A DNA stretch of 43,248 nt from Gammaproteobacteria bacterium (lineage in GTDB: Bacteria > Pseudomonadota > Gammaproteobacteria > Steroidobacterales > Woeseiaceae). Shown here one piece after another: positions 33,377 through 41,346 of the stretch. The DNA lies in contig JAUIDP010000022.1 of the NCBI GenBank assembly GCA_030429005.1, positions 1 to 43,248 on the forward strand, read 5' to 3'. The notes under the pieces are model-generated. The model was not told where the DNA came from. It made no database searches and saw only the letters and a program-made list of their open reading frames with translations. The position numbers were made by a program, and so were the translations under genes. Every line of letters starts with the position of its first letter. Position 1 is the first letter of the stretch.

Positions 33377-33479
33377 GTCAGAGCCCGGCAGCATCGAAAG
33401 GGGTCAGAGCCCTTTTTGTGTGCGGTCCTGCCCTGGCACCTTTCTTCGAAAAGGGCTCTGACCCCTTTTTGTTGCTGCC
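33377..33479. repeat. REP/BIME-like inverted pair between rho and yecM-like gene
   Basis: A perfect inverted repeat with a 20-base core (AAAGGGGTCAGAGCCCTTTT at 33397-33416, complement at 33449-33468) sits in arms that match less exactly over about 32 bases (33387-33418 and 33447-33479). Each arm is itself a hairpin (AAAGGG/CCCTTT, loop GTCAGAG) followed by T. A third partial copy, GTCAGAGCCC, is at 33377-33386. The pair could act as a bidirectional terminator, and it resembles the paired repeats mobilised by REP-associated transposases. No transposase is in the window. Confidence 0.8.
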
Positions 33480-34036
33480 TAGTCGGCGAATTGCCAGTCC
33501 TTGACGTGTGAGAACCCGGTATACATCGTGGATCGTTGCTGCTCGCAGATCCGGAGCAGCGAATTGTCGTAAAACTTCACCATCGTGAAATCGTCGAAGA
33601 ACGTCACGTAGTAGGGCTCGCATTCCTTGCTCTGGAACTGCTGGCCGGTCAGTGCAGTACGGTGCCGGACCGAAAACTCGTCCACGGTGTCGCCGACGAC
33701 GACACCGAGGTGTTCCAGCCCCATTTTGTACACGCGGCGGTGCAGCGGCGGTATCAGCTCGATTACCCCGACTGCAAAACCATCGCCGAGGTCCAGCGCT
33801 TCATTGAGCTGCATGATCGAGATTGGACGGCCGTTCCAGACGTTCTCGACATTGGACTTGCAGAATCGTTCGATCTCGTCCCTTTTGCGCAGGTACTCGC
33901 TGCCGGTCGCTGTCCTGTAGGCAAGGTGGCTCAGCTCCAGCCCTGCGATATCGATACCCAGGTTTGCAAGGCGCGAGTTCAGCAAATTAAAGAACGCGCG
34001 ATAGTCTCCGATCACTGACTGCATCGACAAGGTCAT
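33479..34036 (-). CDS. VOC-fold protein, YecM-like
   Basis: A 185-residue protein of the vicinal-oxygen-chelate fold similar to E. coli YecM. It has LGIDIAGLELSHLAYRT near the N-terminus, ENVWNGRPISIMQLNEAL (YecM has a closely similar NGRPICLF block), IELIPPLHRRVYKMGLEHL and a C-terminal FDDFTMVKFYDNSLL. YecM is predicted to bind metal; its function is unknown. The start may be ATG 34036, with AGGAG immediately adjacent, or ATG 34024. It is divergent from the esterase gene by 30 bases. Confidence 0.75.
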   Translation of the reverse strand: MTLSMQSVIGDYRAFFNLLNSRLANLGIDIAGLELSHLAYRTATGSEYLRKRDEIERFCKSNVENVWNGRPISIMQLNEALDLGDGFAVGVIELIPPLHRRVYKMGLEHLGVVVGDTVDEFSVRHRTALTGQQFQSKECEPYYVTFFDDFTMVKFYDNSLLRICEQQRSTMYTGFSHVKDWQFAD

Positions 34037-34066
34037 CTCCTCAGGTAAACTGGCAGTGACGACAGG

Positions 34067-35161
34067 ATGCCTGAAATGATGACAAAACTGGTGCACTTGT
34101 TCGCCTGCGTCGGCACGGTGACGCTGTTGCTGGCGGCACAGGCTCTCGCAGCAGATGACGCCATGCGGCGCTTTGTCCTGATGCACGAAGGCATTGAGCG
34201 CGAGTATTTCGTGCATGTACCGCGTGCTGCCGAGGGGCCATTGCCGGTTGTCATTGGGCTGCATGGCTATACGAGCACGGCGACCGGCTTTGCACATGTG
34301 CACAACCTTAACAAGCACGCTGATGCCAACGGGTACCTCGCCGTGTATCCACAAAGCACGCATTTCCTTGTCGAAGGGCAGTCCGATACACCGGTTCGCA
34401 TCACGACCTGGAATTCCTACGGCGCAGACGGCCCCGATCCCGATGCGCCGCCGCATTGCACGGCCGAGTCGGCGCGCTATCCGTGCCCGCCCGGCTGCGG
34501 CGAATGCCATCGCTGCCAGTGGGAGCCGTGTACCAACGACGTCGAATTCATCGACAAAGTCCTCGACGATCTGCAGGCCAGGTTTACGACCGACGAGAGC
34601 CGCTACTATGTCCTCGGTGTCAGCAACGGCGCCATGCTGACGACGCGTATCGCCTGCGACCTGGCCGGGCGCTTTGCCGCGGCTGCGCCGATTATCGGAC
34701 TGCAGCCGCCCGGCCATGCCTGTGCTCCCGGCGCCGACTTGCCCATGCTGTTCCTGATGGGCGCACTGGACGAAACCATTCGATACGATGGCAAGGCCGG
34801 AAAAGACGATGGCTTCATCTATGCGACGCTCGCGGAGTCGGCACGGGTGCATGCTGCTGCGATGCGCTGTGAGACCGGTCCGCAGCATTGGTCGTCGGCC
34901 CTGGCCGCTGCTGCCGGAGTCGAGTGCACTGCCTATTCGGATTGCCGCGTTCCCAGCCACGAGGTCGTGAGCTGCCTGGATCCGGCCGGCGCGCACGTCT
35001 GGCCGAAGCAGCAGGCGCCGGGCTCAACGGCGGCCTGCATTGCCGCCGGCCAGGCCGCCTCGATGCCGGAAAAAGACCTTTGCGAAGCGGCTACGGGGGA
35101 CGGTCCACATGCTGGAATGGATCTGGTCTGGGCTTTCTTCAAGCGGTATCGTCGTGACTGA
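34067..35161 (+). CDS. Secreted PHB-depolymerase / feruloyl-esterase-like hydrolase
   Basis: A 364-residue exported esterase of the LpqC / extracellular PHB depolymerase group. The signal peptide ends near LLLAAQALAADD. The oxyanion region VVIGLHGYTSTATGF, the nucleophile motif GVSNGAM (near residue 184) and the LMGALDETI segment with the likely Asp are visible. The candidate His is in PHAGMDLVW near the end. A Cys-rich insertion (PCPPGCGECHRCQWEPC) and other cysteines suggest disulfides outside the cytoplasm. The start is ATG at 34067 or the ATG pair nine to twelve bases later. The actual substrate (polyester, feruloyl ester or other) is unknown. Confidence 0.82.
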   Translation: MPEMMTKLVHLFACVGTVTLLLAAQALAADDAMRRFVLMHEGIEREYFVHVPRAAEGPLPVVIGLHGYTSTATGFAHVHNLNKHADANGYLAVYPQSTHFLVEGQSDTPVRITTWNSYGADGPDPDAPPHCTAESARYPCPPGCGECHRCQWEPCTNDVEFIDKVLDDLQARFTTDESRYYVLGVSNGAMLTTRIACDLAGRFAAAAPIIGLQPPGHACAPGADLPMLFLMGALDETIRYDGKAGKDDGFIYATLAESARVHAAAMRCETGPQHWSSALAAAAGVECTAYSDCRVPSHEVVSCLDPAGAHVWPKQQAPGSTAACIAAGQAASMPEKDLCEAATGDGPHAGMDLVWAFFKRYRRD

Positions 35162-35188
35162 CCAGACTGTGCCGGTTAGCATGAATCT

Positions 35189-36589
35189 ATGAGTAAACGA
35201 ATCGCAAGCGAAAAGGACATCTGGGAGCTGGATCGGCGCCATCACGTACACCCGTTCCACAACTTTGTCAGCTACGACGAGGATGGCTCCCTGATCATGG
35301 AAAAAGGCCGCGGTGCGCGCCTCCGGGATATTGACGGCAAGGAGTACTTCGACGCCGTCGGCGGCATGTGGTGCACCAACATTGGCCTCGGACGCCTGGA
35401 GATGGCCGACGCCATCGCCGAGCAGGTGCAGCAACTCGCGTACGCCAACCCGTTTACCGACATGTCGAATGCACCGGCAGCAAAGCTGGCCGCAAAGCTC
35501 GCGCAGCTCGCACCCGGTGACCTGAATAACGTCTTTTTCACCTGCGGCGGCTCCACGGCAAACGACACTGCCTATCGACTCGTGCAGATGTACCAGGCAG
35601 CGCGCGGCAAGCGCAGTAAAAAGCACATCCTGGCCCGCCACGATGCGTATCACGGCACGACCTATTTCGCGGCATCGGTGTCTGGCAAGGCCGGCGACCG
35701 TTCCCCCGAGTTTCGCTATATCGAAGACACCATTCATCACCTGACCAGCCCGAACTTTTACCGCGCGCCGGAGGGTATGGACGAGGCACAGTTTTGTGAT
35801 TACCTCATCGATGAGATGGAGGCAAATATCAACGAGCTGGGCGCAGACAACGTCTCGATGTTCTACGCGGAGCCGATTCTCGGCTCCGGCGGCGTCATCG
35901 TGCCGCCGGAAGGCTACAACCGGCGTACCTGGGAGCTGTGCCAGAAATACGACATCATTTACGTTGCCGACGAGGTAGTCACCGGGTTCGGCCGCCTCGG
36001 TCACTGGTTTGTCAGCAAGGACATGTTCGATGTGCAGCCGGACATCATCTGCAGTGCCAAGGGGCTGACGTCCGGCTACCTGCCGCTCGGCGCTGTCATC
36101 TTTTCGGACCGCATCTACAATGTCCTGCGCAACGACGAGGATCGCTGGTTCACAGGCGGCTACACCTACTCGGGACACCCGGTTGCCTGCGCCGCGGCGC
36201 TGAAGAACATCGAGATCATGGAGCGCGAAAACATCTTCGAAAACGTCAAGGACGTCGGCGTGTATTTCGAAGAGCAGCTGCGAACCCTGTTGGACCTGCC
36301 AATCGTCGGCGATATTCGCGGCCGGCTGTTCATGATGTGCGTCGTCAACGTCATGAACAAGGAAACCAAGGAGTTTTTCCCACCGAGCGTCAACATCGGC
36401 AAACGCATCTCGAATCACTGCGAGGAGCTGGGCGTTATCGTGCGCCCGGCTGCGGACCTGAATATCCTGTCACCGCCGCTGACGATGACCAGGGAGGATG
36501 TCGACTACCTGGTACCGCGCCTGCGCCAGGCGATTGAAATGACGATGGCCGATTTGCAGGAAGAGGGCTTACTCAACATCAACACGTGA
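35189..36589 (+). CDS. Class III (omega) aminotransferase
   Basis: A 466-residue PLP aminotransferase of class III. It shows DGKEYFDAVGGMWCTNIGLG near the N-terminus, YHGTTY, the cofactor Asp in IIYVADEVVTGFGRLG, and the Schiff-base lysine near residue 291 (CSAKGLTSGYLPLGA), with TYSGHPVACAAAL after it. This layout is that of SpuC/beta-alanine-pyruvate type transaminases that take omega-amines to pyruvate; the donor (putrescine, beta-alanine or other) cannot be assigned. It follows the esterase gene by 27 bases. The 3' end overlaps the convergent TraB-like gene by 21 bases. Confidence 0.88.
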   Translation: MSKRIASEKDIWELDRRHHVHPFHNFVSYDEDGSLIMEKGRGARLRDIDGKEYFDAVGGMWCTNIGLGRLEMADAIAEQVQQLAYANPFTDMSNAPAAKLAAKLAQLAPGDLNNVFFTCGGSTANDTAYRLVQMYQAARGKRSKKHILARHDAYHGTTYFAASVSGKAGDRSPEFRYIEDTIHHLTSPNFYRAPEGMDEAQFCDYLIDEMEANINELGADNVSMFYAEPILGSGGVIVPPEGYNRRTWELCQKYDIIYVADEVVTGFGRLGHWFVSKDMFDVQPDIICSAKGLTSGYLPLGAVIFSDRIYNVLRNDEDRWFTGGYTYSGHPVACAAALKNIEIMERENIFENVKDVGVYFEEQLRTLLDLPIVGDIRGRLFMMCVVNVMNKETKEFFPPSVNIGKRISNHCEELGVIVRPAADLNILSPPLTMTREDVDYLVPRLRQAIEMTMADLQEEGLLNINT

Positions 36590-37426
36590 GTCCAGGCGCC
36601 ACGCGTCTATCCACGTTGTATCGAGGTATTCCAGGTCAAGCTGCTCGAGCAGCCGTTCTTCCATGTCCGGCATGTGTGCTGCGCCGTAGAAAATAGCGAC
36701 TCGGCGGTCACCGGCAGCAATGCGTATTTGCAGGACGTCGATCGCACGCTGGTTGCGTACGCCGATCACCGATGACTCGGCATCGTCGCCAAACAACTCG
36801 CTGTGCTTGCCGAGGTCAGTCATTTCGTAGGCCAGCAAGACCTTGAGCGCATGATCCGAGTCCTTGGCCAGCATTGTCGAGAACAGGCTCATGTTCTTCA
36901 GGCCCAGCGGGTCGCGTGCATACTCGGCGAACGAAGCATAGAACAGCCGCCAGAAATATACGTACAGTGTTTCGCCGCGCTCGTCCATGCTGTCGGACAA
37001 CTCGGTCGGCGACAGGTCCGCGTGCACGAAATTGGCGGCACCGTAGTCGATCTCGTCGAGCTGGAAACTCAGGTTAAGCATGTCTTTCATGGCGATCTGC
37101 GCGCTGGAGATAACTCCCTGGTTATCCGGATCGCGCTCCGTGTGTGTCGAGTCCGGCGGGGCGATCAGCTCGTACAGCATCGCATCGTAGTCTTTGAAGC
37201 GTTCGTTGAGTTCTTCGTAGTAGGACTTGTCGCCGATATGAATTGCGCTGATCAGGTCGACCTGGATATCGCTGCCGGGCAGCGTATAGCTGGCGATTGC
37301 AAGCTGCAGCGCCTGTGGCTGGCGCGCAGCGTCTTCAGCGACACGGGCAAACTCGGTGCCACCGGCCGAGGCAACTCCTGTCGCCAGCAGGGCCGCTGTG
37401 AGCAACAGGGAAAGCAGCTTATGCAC
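36569..37426 (-). CDS. TraB/GumN-like secreted protein
   Basis: A 285-residue protein read from the GTG at 37426, which gives a signal peptide (LLSLLLTAALLATGVASA). A longer reading from 37501 would lie deep inside ppk2. The start overlaps the stop of ppk2 by 8 bases. Motifs resemble the TraB/GumN/TIKI superfamily: ISAIHIGDKSYYEELNERF with YDAMLYELI, and a late FYGAAHMPDME. Relatives include putative metalloproteases, but the glutamates and histidines here have not been tested. Periplasmic location is inferred from the signal peptide. Confidence 0.72.
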   Translation of the reverse strand: MHKLLSLLLTAALLATGVASAGGTEFARVAEDAARQPQALQLAIASYTLPGSDIQVDLISAIHIGDKSYYEELNERFKDYDAMLYELIAPPDSTHTERDPDNQGVISSAQIAMKDMLNLSFQLDEIDYGAANFVHADLSPTELSDSMDERGETLYVYFWRLFYASFAEYARDPLGLKNMSLFSTMLAKDSDHALKVLLAYEMTDLGKHSELFGDDAESSVIGVRNQRAIDVLQIRIAAGDRRVAIFYGAAHMPDMEERLLEQLDLEYLDTTWIDAWRLDSRVDVE

Positions 37427-38234
37427 GGTCGCTACCGGCGTCGGCGGTGATCGGCGGCATACCCACGATGTTCGGGTCTGGTGTGCTGACGACGGCCGCA
37501 TCCTTGTCAGGGTAGTCGAGGCGGCTCAGGAATAGCCGCAGGCAATTGATGCGCGCTCGGCGCTTGTCGTCGGACTTGATGAGTGTCCACGGATTCTTCT
37601 CGGTGTGTGTATACGAGAGCATCTCTTCGCGCGCCTCGGTGTACTCGTCCCACAAGGTACGCGAAGCAATGTCGATCGGGCTGAGCTTCCAGCGTTTCAG
37701 TGGATCGGTTTCCCGTGATTCGAACCGTCGCGCCTGTTCGTCCTTGTGGACTGAGAACCAGAACTTGAAGAGGATGGCGCCGGAGTTGACGAGCATGCGC
37801 TCGAAATCGGGACACTGGCGCATGAAGCGCGCATGTTGCTCGTCGGTGCAAAAGCCCATGACGCGTTCGACACCGGCGCGGTTGTACCAGGAGCGATCGA
37901 AAAAGACCATTTCGCCCGCTGTGGGCAGGTGTTGGACGTACCGTTGCAGGTACCATTGGTTTTTCTCGCGTTCCGTCGGCTTCTCCAGTGCCACGACGCG
38001 TGCACCGCGAGGGTTCAGGTGCTCCATGAAGCGCTTGATCGTGCCGCCCTTGCCAGCAGCGTCACGGCCCTCGAACAGTGCCATGATCTTCTGGCCTGTC
38101 TCTTTGGCCCAGTGCTGAACCTTCAGGAGTTCGATCTGTAACGCGGTCTTTTCCCTTTCATACAGCTTTTTGTCCATCCGTTCATCGTACGGATACTCGC
38201 CGTCGCAGAAGTCGTTGCTGTTGATGATGTTCAT
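37419..38234 (-). CDS. ppk2: Polyphosphate kinase 2 (class I)
   Basis: A 271-residue PPK2, which transfers phosphate between polyphosphate and nucleoside diphosphates in the cytoplasm. The P-loop FEGRDAAGKGG is at residues 54-64, followed by IKRFMEHLNPRGARVV. The Walker B-like FFDRSWYNRAGVERVMGFC is at about 110-128, and the lid region has DPLKRWKLSP. One-domain length and motifs fit class I, which usually favours ADP or GDP phosphorylation. It is first of a two-gene minus-strand unit with the TraB-like gene. Confidence 0.94.
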   Translation of the reverse strand: MNIINSNDFCDGEYPYDERMDKKLYEREKTALQIELLKVQHWAKETGQKIMALFEGRDAAGKGGTIKRFMEHLNPRGARVVALEKPTEREKNQWYLQRYVQHLPTAGEMVFFDRSWYNRAGVERVMGFCTDEQHARFMRQCPDFERMLVNSGAILFKFWFSVHKDEQARRFESRETDPLKRWKLSPIDIASRTLWDEYTEAREEMLSYTHTEKNPWTLIKSDDKRRARINCLRLFLSRLDYPDKDAAVVSTPDPNIVGMPPITADAGSDRA

Positions 38235-38294
38235 AGCGCCAATCGATTGGTGGTAGCATCAGGCCCAACGATAACAAAAATGGGGCACAGAAAA

Positions 38295-38678
38295 ATGGAT
38301 GCAGTCATCATTGTGACCGTCCTGGCTCTCCTGCAGTTTGTCTGGTTCAGTTTCGACGTCGGCGCCAGGCGCAGCAAGTACCAGTGCAAGGCCCCGGCCA
38401 TCACCGGCGCGCCGGAATTCGAACGCGCGTTTCGCGTACAGCAAAACACCATGGAACAGCTGGTGCTGTTTTTGCCGGCGTTGTGGATGTTCGGCAGCGT
38501 GGTCAGGCCTGTCTGGGCGGCCGGACTTGGTGCCGTGTACCTCGTTGGGAGATTCATCTACCGGGCCAGCTATTTAAAGGACCCGGCCTCGCGATCACTG
38601 GGATTTACACTGACGCTGATCCCGTCAATCGTCATGTTGCTGTGGGTGCTCGGGGTGACCGTATACGCCTATTTCTAG
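38295..38678 (+). CDS. MAPEG family membrane protein
   Basis: A 127-residue MAPEG protein (membrane-associated proteins in eicosanoid and glutathione metabolism) with four hydrophobic segments. The hallmark FERAFRVQQNTMEQLVLFLP is at about residues 43-62, where ERxxRVQxNxxE binds glutathione in known members. VYLVGRFIYRASYLKDP follows. A glutathione transferase or peroxidase role is likely but not proven. The ATG at 38295 is chosen; ATG at 38280 is an alternative. Its stop TAG shares the palindrome CTAG with the stop of the convergent SWIM gene. Confidence 0.9.
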   Translation: MDAVIIVTVLALLQFVWFSFDVGARRSKYQCKAPAITGAPEFERAFRVQQNTMEQLVLFLPALWMFGSVVRPVWAAGLGAVYLVGRFIYRASYLKDPASRSLGFTLTLIPSIVMLLWVLGVTVYAYF

Positions 38679-39007
38679 GTGTTCATTGCCCGGGCAAGTT
38701 TGCGCTTTGCGTCGTTTAGTGCGTTCTTGTCCGTGTCCCTCGATTTCTCGAGTTGCCGCAACTCGAGCAGCGCGGCTTCGACATCGGTTCCAGCCAGCCA
38801 GCTGACGACCGTCGACACCTGGTCCGCGTTGTCACTGCTGATGCCGGCCGACTTGCCGTCGAGGATATTGACGCGGTGCTTGCACAGGTTGCTGTAGGTG
38901 CCGGCGGGACAGTTGCAGATGGCCGTAAGGCTGTCGCCATCCTTGATGAAGATGATCTCGTACGGCTCCTTGGCGGAGCCCTTAACCAGGAAGGTCAGTT
39001 CTTGCAT
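38675..39007 (-). CDS. Small SWIM zinc-finger-like protein
   Basis: A 110-residue protein with a SWIM-type metal site: Cys-x-Cys then Cys-x-His in AICNCPAGTYSNLCKHRVNI (residues 30-49). The N-terminal part (ELTFLVKGSAKEPYEIIFIK) reads like the beta strands that normally lead into SWIM fingers of DNA-binding proteins, and the C-terminal half is a charged helix. SWIM domains are usually part of larger proteins such as SNF2 ATPases; here it stands alone. Function unknown. Confidence 0.72.
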   Translation of the reverse strand: MQELTFLVKGSAKEPYEIIFIKDGDSLTAICNCPAGTYSNLCKHRVNILDGKSAGISSDNADQVSTVVSWLAGTDVEAALLELRQLEKSRDTDKNALNDAKRKLARAMNT

Positions 39008-39167
39008 CGTGCCGCTAAGCCCCAGATTTGCTGGCCGGCGCCGGGGCGACGAACTGTGCGCGCAGTTCCTCGACCAGGGCCGACTGTTCGGTATTCAATC
39101 ATCCGAGCCTACTAGCTCCGACGCTCGTTGTGAATTCAGCCAGCGGATAGCGTCCCGGGCCGGTGCT

Positions 39168-39581
39168 TCAGTCCTGCGCAGCACCCTGTGTGGCCAAGTC
39201 CAGTTTGAGCTGGTCCGACAGCGCGAGGTAGTCGTCAAACAGGGCGGCAAAAGGTTCTTCGTCGCCCGCGAAATAGCCGATTTGCTGGATCGAAATTGCC
39301 CCGTCCTGTTCGACCACCTTGCGCGTGATCCAGGCTGGATGCGCGGGGTGGTCTGCCGTCGTGAACGCGTAGTAGGTGTGGGTAGCCTCGTCGGTAAACA
39401 ACACCAGCTTTGCGTCGGCAATGTCGTCGCGGGTGCCGCCAAATTCTGCAACGACGCTGTCATAGTAGTCCTGCCATTGGTCAGCAGAAATCTGCGCTTC
39501 GGGATACGGTTTCCAGGGTGCAGCCCACAACGAACTGGTCCAAAGCAATGCGAGCAAGGCGCTAATTTTCGTCGGTTTCAT
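39168..39581 (-). CDS. Hypothetical secreted protein (137 aa)
   Basis: I do not recognise a family. The ATG at 39581 gives a signal peptide (ISALLALLWTSSLWAAPW) and a 137-residue acidic product with many aromatic residues (QWQDYYDSVVAEFGG). It contains one possible nucleotide-free alpha/beta domain, with KLVLFTDEATHTYYAFTTA. No cysteines are seen in the mature part. It is the last gene of a minus-strand run and overlaps the DUF4265 gene by 20 bases. Confidence 0.7.
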   Translation of the reverse strand: MKPTKISALLALLWTSSLWAAPWKPYPEAQISADQWQDYYDSVVAEFGGTRDDIADAKLVLFTDEATHTYYAFTTADHPAHPAWITRKVVEQDGAISIQQIGYFAGDEEPFAALFDDYLALSDQLKLDLATQGAAQD

Positions 39582-40038
39582 ACCAGTCTCCGCCGGGCGG
39601 GTCGGCGTGTTCCCAGGCGACATCGTTGTCATTGAGATAGTCACAGACCGCGTCGTAGTCTACGTGTGGCTGCACGTTGATGACAAAGTTCATCTTGCCA
39701 CCGAAACCTTCATAACCGCAGCCCATTGCCGCGAGATGGTCCATGACCTGCTTTGTGTGGTCAGATTCATCCATCGGCTCGTCAAACCCGGCCCGAATGG
39801 TGTGGTGCCCGGACTTTTCAACAACCCGCACAACGTACGGGCGCGGATCGTCGTCGTACTTGACACGTGCTTCGACGACATCGTCGAAGGAAATTCCGTA
39901 TGCGAAAAACGGAAAGTTCTTGAGCTGGTAGCGGTCGCCCTCGATGTGGTCGGCCCACGGGCATTCCACGTCGAGTTCGTCGCTGTCGTCATGCGACTGC
40001 TCGATGACAATCTTGGTCGATTCTGCTTCACCCGTCAT
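39562..40038 (-). CDS. DUF4265 protein
   Basis: A 158-residue cytoplasmic protein of the DUF4265 family. It has the typical block RYQLKNFPFFAYGISFDDVV (about residues 36-55), then VVRVVEKSGHHTIRAGF, and ends with FVINVQPHVDYDAVCDYL. The function of the family is unknown. The ATG at 40038 overlaps the end of the cupin gene by 11 bases. It lies in a compact operon of uncharacterised genes. Confidence 0.8.
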   Translation of the reverse strand: MTGEAESTKIVIEQSHDDSDELDVECPWADHIEGDRYQLKNFPFFAYGISFDDVVEARVKYDDDPRPYVVRVVEKSGHHTIRAGFDEPMDESDHTKQVMDHLAAMGCGYEGFGGKMNFVINVQPHVDYDAVCDYLNDNDVAWEHADPPGGDWYETDEN

Positions 40039-40432
40039 TTGGCTCGACCGCGTTCTCGGTACGCTCACCGGGCGTGATAAACAGCATGCGCGTCGGTTCG
40101 GCTACACGTGCCGTGTGCCAGGTGTTGCGCGGTACGACGACATAGGTGCCGGGCTCGTTCAGCTTGACCGGAACGTCCCTGGGTCCGTCTCTGAGCAGGA
40201 ACGTTGCGGCGCCTGACAGCAGAAGGACCAGTTCATCGCCGGCCGGGTGTATTTCCCAGGTTGGCCAGTCCTCGGCAAATTCGTGTGTTGATATCAGTAC
40301 ATGCCCTTTGAAACCTTCGTAGTCTGCGTCCAGGTTCGCGTACAGCGAAGGCGAGACTTTCTCGAGGTGAATGTTGAGGTCGGTATCGAGGACCGCAAAA
40401 GTGTCCGAGAGGTTTTGTAGCGGTGGATTCAT
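40028..40432 (-). CDS. Cupin-domain protein
   Basis: A 134-residue single-domain cupin. The region FAEDWPTWEIHPAGDELVLL (near residues 51-70) and the following GAATFLLRD, with PGTYVVVPRNTWHTARV, match the two cupin motifs; His and Glu ligands for a metal are present (EIHPAGDE, TWHT). The substrate or effector is unknown. The ATG at 40432 is chosen; a TTG at 40453 would add seven residues and overlap the previous gene. It is flanked by DUF4265 and a helical-repeat gene. Confidence 0.8.
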   Translation of the reverse strand: MNPPLQNLSDTFAVLDTDLNIHLEKVSPSLYANLDADYEGFKGHVLISTHEFAEDWPTWEIHPAGDELVLLLSGAATFLLRDGPRDVPVKLNEPGTYVVVPRNTWHTARVAEPTRMLFITPGERTENAVEPNDG

Positions 40433-40433
40433 T

Positions 40434-40937
40434 TCAGTGCTGACCCCTGTCAATTTTCCGGATTCGTGCCTTCACCGAGGGCGCTTCGTTCCGCAATGCG
40501 TAATCCAACAAACGCCGCGCTTCCGCGCCGTATTGCGGGAAAGCATCGGCCAACTGGTTGAAGCCGCCATACGCCCACGCTCGCACGAACTTGTTTTCAT
40601 GTTCCAGGCTGGCCCTGAGAAAACGCTCAACAGTTTCGCGCACCGACTCGGCAATTGTCATGTAGGGAAAGCATTGCAGGACATGCAAGATGGCTTCCCA
40701 ATGCTTCAGACCGCCTGCTGCCGCAAAAACCGAGTCCACCTGGACGGGGTCCAGTATTGCACCGTTCTCCAGATGATGCTTGAGAAACCACGATGCAATG
40801 ATCTCGCTTTGCGGATCGCTAGCCAGTTGATCAACCAGGTTTGCCGCAAATCGAGGTTCTCCGGCAAGCCTGGTATACGCCTGGCTCCTTTGTTCGACCG
40901 ACAGGTTCTGGCAGGTCTTGATATCCGGTGGTGTCAT
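40434..40937 (-). CDS. Helical-repeat (HEAT-like) protein
   Basis: A 167-residue all-helical protein. Repeating helix pairs (AAGGLKHWEAILHVLQCF, then FVRAWAYGGFNQLADAFPQY) look like HEAT-type adaptor repeats that bind other proteins. No named family is recognised with confidence. The ATG at 40937 overlaps the stop of the DUF2784 gene by four bases. It is part of the compact minus-strand operon. Confidence 0.65.
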   Translation of the reverse strand: MTPPDIKTCQNLSVEQRSQAYTRLAGEPRFAANLVDQLASDPQSEIIASWFLKHHLENGAILDPVQVDSVFAAAGGLKHWEAILHVLQCFPYMTIAESVRETVERFLRASLEHENKFVRAWAYGGFNQLADAFPQYGAEARRLLDYALRNEAPSVKARIRKIDRGQH

Positions 40938-41332
40938 GACGGTTTTGGCCGCACCCAGACCCAGCTTGCTACGACCAGCAGCCCGAAGATCGTATAGCAG
41001 ACGGCGAACACCCATGCCGGTGCGGTAAAGTACAGGATCGAGTCGAGCCAGTGCGAGATGAAAGTGCCGCTGTAGACCGTGTCGCCGGCTTTTTCGCGCA
41101 GCGCCATCTCCCAGGTCGTCAGCGGACAGACGATGCCGAACCAGGACTGGACAACGACAACAGCGATAGCCAGCATATGCAGCAGGCGAAAACGACGATT
41201 ATGTACCCATTGCCACGACAACACCTTGCCGACCAGTATCAGGATCAGGCCCAAAATCACAAAGGCGACGAACAGGACGTGTATGAAGAGCAGGGTATCG
41301 GCGGCGAGCAGGTAGTAAGTCTTCGACTCCAC
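40934..41332 (-). CDS. DUF2784 membrane protein
   Basis: A 132-residue DUF2784 protein with four hydrophobic segments (about residues 10-38, 50-70, 88-100 and 102-125). The family pattern ICPLTTWEMALREKAGD is clear at about 68-84. The function is unknown. The start is GTG at 41332. It is near the head of the operon that continues to 39168. Confidence 0.83.
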   Translation of the reverse strand: MESKTYYLLAADTLLFIHVLFVAFVILGLILILVGKVLSWQWVHNRRFRLLHMLAIAVVVVQSWFGIVCPLTTWEMALREKAGDTVYSGTFISHWLDSILYFTAPAWVFAVCYTIFGLLVVASWVWVRPKPS

Positions 41333-41346
41333 GGCGTTGACGCTGC

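Noticed and set aside
33479..34996. A 505-codon minus-strand frame extending the yecM-like gene across the esterase gene
   Set aside because: The added part is the antisense of a clear signal-peptide esterase; the YecM-like homology starts at 34036 or later.
39015..39098. A 27-codon TTG frame upstream of the SWIM gene (NTEQSALVEELRAQF)
   Set aside because: It has a TTG start immediately after a stop codon, no ribosome site and no support beyond helix-like composition.
40434..40470. GGGGTCAG-like sequence near the cupin start resembling the repeat after rho
   Set aside because: It is inside the end of the helical-repeat gene, has no inverted partner and fits coding sequence, so it is probably chance.
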